From positions 83,004,244 to 83,068,243 of the forward strand of contig CM024763.1 in NCBI GenBank assembly GCA_014218235.1: a DNA stretch of 64,000 nucleotides. Reading direction: 5' to 3'. The DNA is from Colocasia esculenta. Taxonomy: Eukaryota; Streptophyta; Magnoliopsida; Alismatales; Araceae. Both the position numbers and the translations under genes were made by a program. Of the stretch, positions 59,369 through 64,000 are shown piece after piece. Positions within the stretch are counted from its first letter, which is position 1; every line of letters begins with the position of its first letter. The notes beneath the pieces were generated by a model, which saw only the letters and a program-made list of their open reading frames with translations, did no database searches and had not been told where the DNA came from.

Positions 59369-59852
59369 ATCTTCAACCTTTTGGTTGTAAGTATTTCATT
59401 TTGAATAATGGTAAAGTTAATCTTGAAAATTAGATGCTAAAAGTGATTAAGGTTTTCTATTATGATACATTTCAAAACCTAGAGGATATAAGGTGTTTAA
59501 CAGAAAAACTTTAACTATTGAACAAACAGTTCATGTTTTATTTGATGAAACTAACTCTTCTAGTAAGCGAATAGAAGAAGATGATGATATTGTTGAAGAT
59601 TTGTGCAGGGATCTGGAACAAGCCTCTCTAGAAGAAAAAGGTGAAGATAAGGAAGATCTTCCAATAGAAGAACTTCAACAACAAGAAGAAACATAGGAAG
59701 GACTTCCTAAAGAATTGAGGTATCACAGAAATCATCCAAGAGAAAATATAATAGGCAGTCCTCAAAATAGGGTAAGAACAGAGGTATGACCATTCCCTGT
59801 GATTACACTGCATTTGTATCTCAAAATGAGCATAGGACAATCAATGATGCAC
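59369..59852 (+). pseudogene. pol: Element G integrase-RT linker fragment
   Basis: It resumes the protein after solo LTR I: FGCKYFILNNGK, then SKPRGYKVFNRKTLTIEQTVHVLFDE and an acidic linker ending LPIEELQQQEE, equivalent to the C-terminal integrase end and linker of C (31440-31760). It is cut at 59852 by the LINE, just after the region matching VSQIEPRTVN of D. Stops and shifts are frequent. Confidence 0.83.
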
Positions 59853-60777
59853 TTTTTTTTTTTAATAAGGAGGTCCTCAGGACCTCGAACTAGGAGAGTG
59901 TACCTTCCCCCAGAAGGGAAGAGTAGACCCACTCCACCAGTGAGAGCACCTGGGCCAAAGATATATAAAAAGAGAAGCAGTACAACTTCCAGGGGGCATA
60001 CCCCCGTCAAACCAATCTAACATGCATAAGACCAGTTTTGTCTAAGACAACCAACCCCTTACAAGAATGTAGTAAGCTGAAAGGCCCCCAAAAGACGTCA
60101 TTTTGCTTAGAACATATAGCATGGTTGGCGAGCAAATCCGCAACTTGGTTGGTCTCCCGAAAAACATGGCAAAGTCGCGATGGGTTATTTTGAATAGCAT
60201 TCCTAGCTTCCCGCCACCATCGATAAAGATTCCAGGATAAGCACTTATCTTGTTGGAAAGAGTTAACTAGAGCTTGAGAATCAGAATAAGCAATAGATAG
60301 ACGAAAGCCAAGGTTGGCCGCTAGGCGAATACCATCACAGAGAGCACGAGTTTCAGCAATCATGCTATTTCCAAAACCGTAGAAATGAGCAAAAGGCCAC
60401 ATGGACATTACTCTGCATGTCCCGGATACAGCCTCCACCTCCACAAACCCCAGGATTTCCTTTACAAGCCCCATCAATATCAAACAAAAGTCAGAAATAG
60501 GAGGGATCCATCTGATAAGCTTCAGCTACTTAGTGGAAGTATAAGGAGCAAAACCATAATCATGGAGGATCTGAAGCTCAGTGGTAGTAGGGACAACCTT
60601 AAAACAAACTTTAGTAAGGGAAAAGGAGATCTTATACTTGATGTTGTTGATGATTTCCCCAGCAGAGACAGTCTTAGAATCGAACCTAGCCGAGCACCTC
60701 CCTTTCCAAAGTTCCCACAACATAAGAACCAGGCCATATAGAGAAACAAACCCCAAGGGAGATCGAGTGTCACGCCC
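59853..60777 (-). mobile_element. LINE J, 3' portion with RNase H
   Basis: This is a non-LTR element on the minus strand. Its poly(A) tail shows as 11 T at 59853-59863. Upstream, in reverse, is a plant RVT_3-type RNase H: DGACKGNPG (frame-broken near 60430), AETRALCDGIRLA, YSDSQALVNSF and VFRETNQVADLLANHA, which carry the D, E, D and D residues. Before it is the linker typical of plant L1 elements (LWELWKGRCSARFDSKT). Cellular-type RNase H at the C-terminus is known in some plant L1 clades. It is cut on the right by the LTR of H, so the 5' part lies outside or is lost. I see no TSD. Confidence 0.8.
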
Positions 60778-63700
60778 CTCCAATTTAGCAGCGGAATAAA
60801 TCGAAGGGAGACGCGAATAACGAGTATGGTAACGACAATTGCGCATACAGACGCAAACATCAAAGCATCTAACGAACAATAATTGAAATAAATTTTCATT
60901 TCATTATAAAATCACTAAAACTATTACAACCACTAATTCAGAGACAATACCTAGGACTCAATGACATCATTATATTGAAAAAAAATCTAAAGCAATAACT
61001 ATTAGACTCCATAGTACTAGGGCAACTTCATCAACTGACTCCAGGTCGCTCATCACACTGGTCCCGTCCCATTAGTGTGTGTGACGTCATTGTCTGACTT
61101 ACCTGAGACACAATAACAAATAACGAAGAGTGAGCGATAACGCTCAGTACGACTTAATCTCAGGCTCAAGTAGGCTTTAAATAATTAATACATTAAATGA
61201 TAGAGTAACTAACGATAGAGAGAGAGAGTCAAGTAATGTAAGAGACAGCATGATAGCACGTGATTTAAATAGTGTGAGTGTCTAGATATAGCTCAAGAAT
61301 CGAGTATAGCACAATGATTATGAACACAAGTAACGACAACATCAAACAATAGCAAGTAACATGTATAGCGAGGAGAGAGAAAGTAGATGGTCACGTAGAG
61401 AGAGTAAATTACACTTTGATTTATTTTCCTCAATCGAAATAGTATGGCACTTTGGTTATCCGTAGATAGTCGAAAGAAAACATAGCACTTTTATTGTCAA
61501 TAGACAATGAGAGAGTATAGCACTTTGAATGCGATCTGGTCACGATAGAACGCAATAACTCAAGATAGCAAGTATCAAGTAGAGCAAGTAGATCGTATGA
61601 CAAGATAGCGTATAACGAGATAGCGTGTAATGAGATAACATGTATGGTTGCATAACGGTGCACTAGTAGAATACGGCAGTAGTCACTTCTAAGACAGCAG
61701 CCGTTCAATAACAGTCTGCGATAGCACAGTAATCGCACAGTACATCTGAAATCTTCAGACTAATAGTATAACAGTTTGTGATAGCACAGTAATAGCACAG
61801 TACGTCTGAACTCCTCAGACTAAAAGGATAGTAGTCAGATGTCTAGCCAATATAGTATAGTCAGAACCGGTGCAATGCAGAACACCGTCAATAGCCCCTG
61901 CAGGTATTTTCGGGTGGCTCTCTGCCCCGAGGACTAGATTGGAGCCCCTCGGACACTCTCCGTGCCCTGCACAGTATGCATTGGATACAGTAGAGTCACA
62001 AGACCCATATTATAGCGCTAGACAGTCATGAACAGTACAAAACAGTAGGAGCCACACATCTCAAAGAGTACCAAGAGAGTACTAGATGAATAGACGAGAG
62101 AGACGAGATAGTAGAGTGAATGTGAAGAGACGAGTGAGTAGAGTGTAGATGAGATCTTATGGTCGTTGCAGAAACGTCGAGTAAACAGGCAATAGTAATA
62201 GTTGCATAACGCGTGCACTTGGTGTTGGCAGTCAGGTGGAATACACTACCTTTCCGCTAGCCATGTTACATACAGGTCTAGAGGTCCGACGTGATTCAAG
62301 ATAAGAACGAGAGCAAACTAAGTATCATAGGTGTTAGGGTACAACCAGCTCGTCGACCATGTGAGAATCCATGGACAGAGGAGACTTACGGAGGCCTTGG
62401 TCAAGGGGTCACTAGTCCGGCGAAAGGAATATCCGACAGAGAGTTCACCACAAGCCAAGAAGAGACTTTCCTATCGTGCTAGAGTGTATGCGTATGCCGC
62501 GCGTGAGAATCACTCAAGTGCGTATGTGAATCCGATTATGGAAACTCTAGTTATAAAAACTCTGTTTATGGAAACTTTATTTTTGGAAACTCTATATATG
62601 GCAAGTATCATGAGTAGTAAAACATGCATGACCAATTTTAGCAAGTCACTATGCGTTTTTAGCAAGTTTGTTAACAAGGCAAGAAAGTGAATAATCGGTA
62701 GGTAGAGAGCATGATCATGAACTTAAGATCAATTAAAATCATGTGAACATATTTTAACTTTCATATGGGTTGTTAAATGCATGATAATACTTTCTAGAAA
62801 CTTCCTGGAATAGATCAAACTCACACATGCAAGGAACGACACAAAACGATGGAAACCAAGATGTATGCCTTTTAGAAGGCCAATGCAGTCCCATCCCTTC
62901 ACTTCCTTAGGTCATAACTCATTGATTTTTTATTCAAATCTCACACATGAATATACATATTGAAGCCCTTTGAATGAAGAAACCAGCAAAGAAAACGGCT
63001 CGTCAATCTGAGGTCTATAGAAAAAGTTATGGTCGATTAAGTGGACATAGGTAGAACACGACACATTGCCTGTCGCCTTCTGAAAGTGAAGGCGACCATC
63101 ATCTTGTCGCCTTCTGAAGAAGACCACTAAACTGTCTAATTTTTGGTATGGGTTGCGACCATGATGTTGTCGCTTTATGGTAGAGACGTGTCGACCTGTC
63201 GCTACCTAAAAATGACGTTTGGGTTGCTTTTTCTACCTATTTCCAACTCCGACTTGGATTGGGTTTGACACATGTGGGTTTGAAAAATCAAAACAAATGC
63301 TAGGGTGATCCAAATCGGGTGAAACCACCTTTATTAGTTAGATTACAACTAATACTTTGTACAGTAGCAAATAATCGAGAGACAAAGATCGTTTGATTAT
63401 GTAATAAGACGTATTGTGACTAACTACGTGAATCTGACACAGTGATCATGTTTGGGCTAAAACTCTTGGTACAGTAAAGTACAATTAGCAAAATTAGTGT
63501 CCAGTGACAATAGACTCATAGGGTAACAAGTTCTATGTCGAACACTTGATCTAAAAACGACTCCACAAAGAGGTATGGAACTTATAACACAAGTCAAGGT
63601 TAAATCGCGACAGTACATCGTCAAGATCATGCAACATTTAATTCGTGACGTTGGATGGATGAAAATTAGGGCTTTTAGGGGCAAAAGATGCCTAACATCC

Positions 63701-64000
63701 ATCAGTAACTTCAGTTAAATTTTGAGAGCACGAGGTTGAGTATACATGGAGATCAAGAATAAAGAAGAAGGGTCGGGTTCATGGTTTTTTTGCAGAATTT
63801 CAAAAATCAACCATAAAAGATTGGCTCGATGGAAAAATATGAAACTTGAGGGTTTTGTTCCTAGTACATGGAACAATCTACATACGAAATTAATTAGGTT
63901 TTGCTTGTGAGAATGCCTACCTTTAGTCGTTTTACTCTTCTAGGGCAAGAACTTGAAGAACTCGGGATGAAGCTTGATGAAGCCTTTTCCCCATGAATTT
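60778..64000 (-). mobile_element. Element H: antisense gypsy LTR, runs off the window
   Basis: On the plus strand it starts TGTCACGCCCCTCC; reversed, this matches the end of the LTR of B (CCGCTGCCAAATTCTCGGGA...TGACA). The block 62340-62400 matches, in reverse, B at about 18985-19050 (CACTAGTC, GGAGGCC, CCATGG words). It has a perfect stem TGAGCG-ATAA-CGCTCA (61131-61146), then ACCTGAG at 61101-61107, that is CTCAG/GT on the minus strand. GTCGCC/GGCGAC words cluster at 63055-63200. Given the 3.75-kb LTR of B, the LTR probably ends a little beyond 64000. TCGAG (60773-60777) is its expected TSD. I see no coding region here. Confidence 0.82.

Noticed and set aside
60522..60899. LINE ORF extending to 60899
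   Set aside because: The LTR edge at 60778 shows that the last 120 bp of this frame belong to element H.

Overview
This window is plant nuclear DNA from an intergenic retrotransposon bed. I recognise no host gene, tRNA or rRNA. Almost every base belongs to LTR retrotransposons: Ty3/gypsy chromoviruses of the Tekay/Del type with very long LTRs, and Ty1/copia Sirevirus-type elements. There is also one 5'-incomplete LINE with a plant-type RNase H and one TRIM-like mini-LTR unit. Initiator-Met primer sites, C-terminal chromodomains and a long third ORF in the copia elements all point to a flowering plant, probably a eudicot. I cannot name the species.

The layout is a set of nested insertions, most of them proved by 5-bp target-site duplications (TSDs). 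Letters name the elements. C is a Sirevirus copia on the + strand whose gag begins left of the window. Its pieces in the window are 29538-36520, 50577-51663 and its 3' LTR 51664-53802. E, an antisense gypsy LTR (29537 back to 29013, continuing at 1738-1), sits in the gag of C. B, a nearly intact chromovirus (1739-29007, TSD ACCTT), sits in E. A, a second chromovirus (1808-16620, TSD ATAAT), sits in the 5' LTR of B. An antisense solo LTR of the A family (12766-16063, TSD TTCAT) sits in the 3' LTR of A. D, another Sirevirus (37073-50576, TSD AGGGA), interrupts the third ORF of C, with a TRIM-like unit (36521-37072) wedged between the TSD and the 5' LTR of D.

Right of C lie an unassigned intron-bearing exon fragment (K, 53803-54118), the 5' end of an antisense copia (F, gag and LTR, 54119-56643), and a decayed sense copia integrase (G). 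G is split by a sense solo LTR (I, 57348-59363, TSD TTAGT). G is then cut by an antisense LINE (J, 59853-60777), which is itself cut by an antisense chromovirus LTR (H, 60778 to the window edge).

No element here has an intact coding set. B is closest: one TAG codon splits gag-pol, and the first RNase H Asp is Asn. A has nearly identical LTRs but a shattered polyprotein. C has a normal DSG protease but a YVGD reverse transcriptase; D has YVDD but a DSE protease.

The most interesting points are these: two short T-rich introns in the gag of A; a compensated stem-loop followed by an AG/GT site near the 3' end of several unrelated chromovirus LTRs; a third ORF kept by both Sireviruses, with an acceptor-like CTCCAG exactly 21 nt before its ATG in both; a 56-bp micro-inversion in that ORF of D; and a 2.7-kb LTR inverted repeat able to make hairpin RNA.
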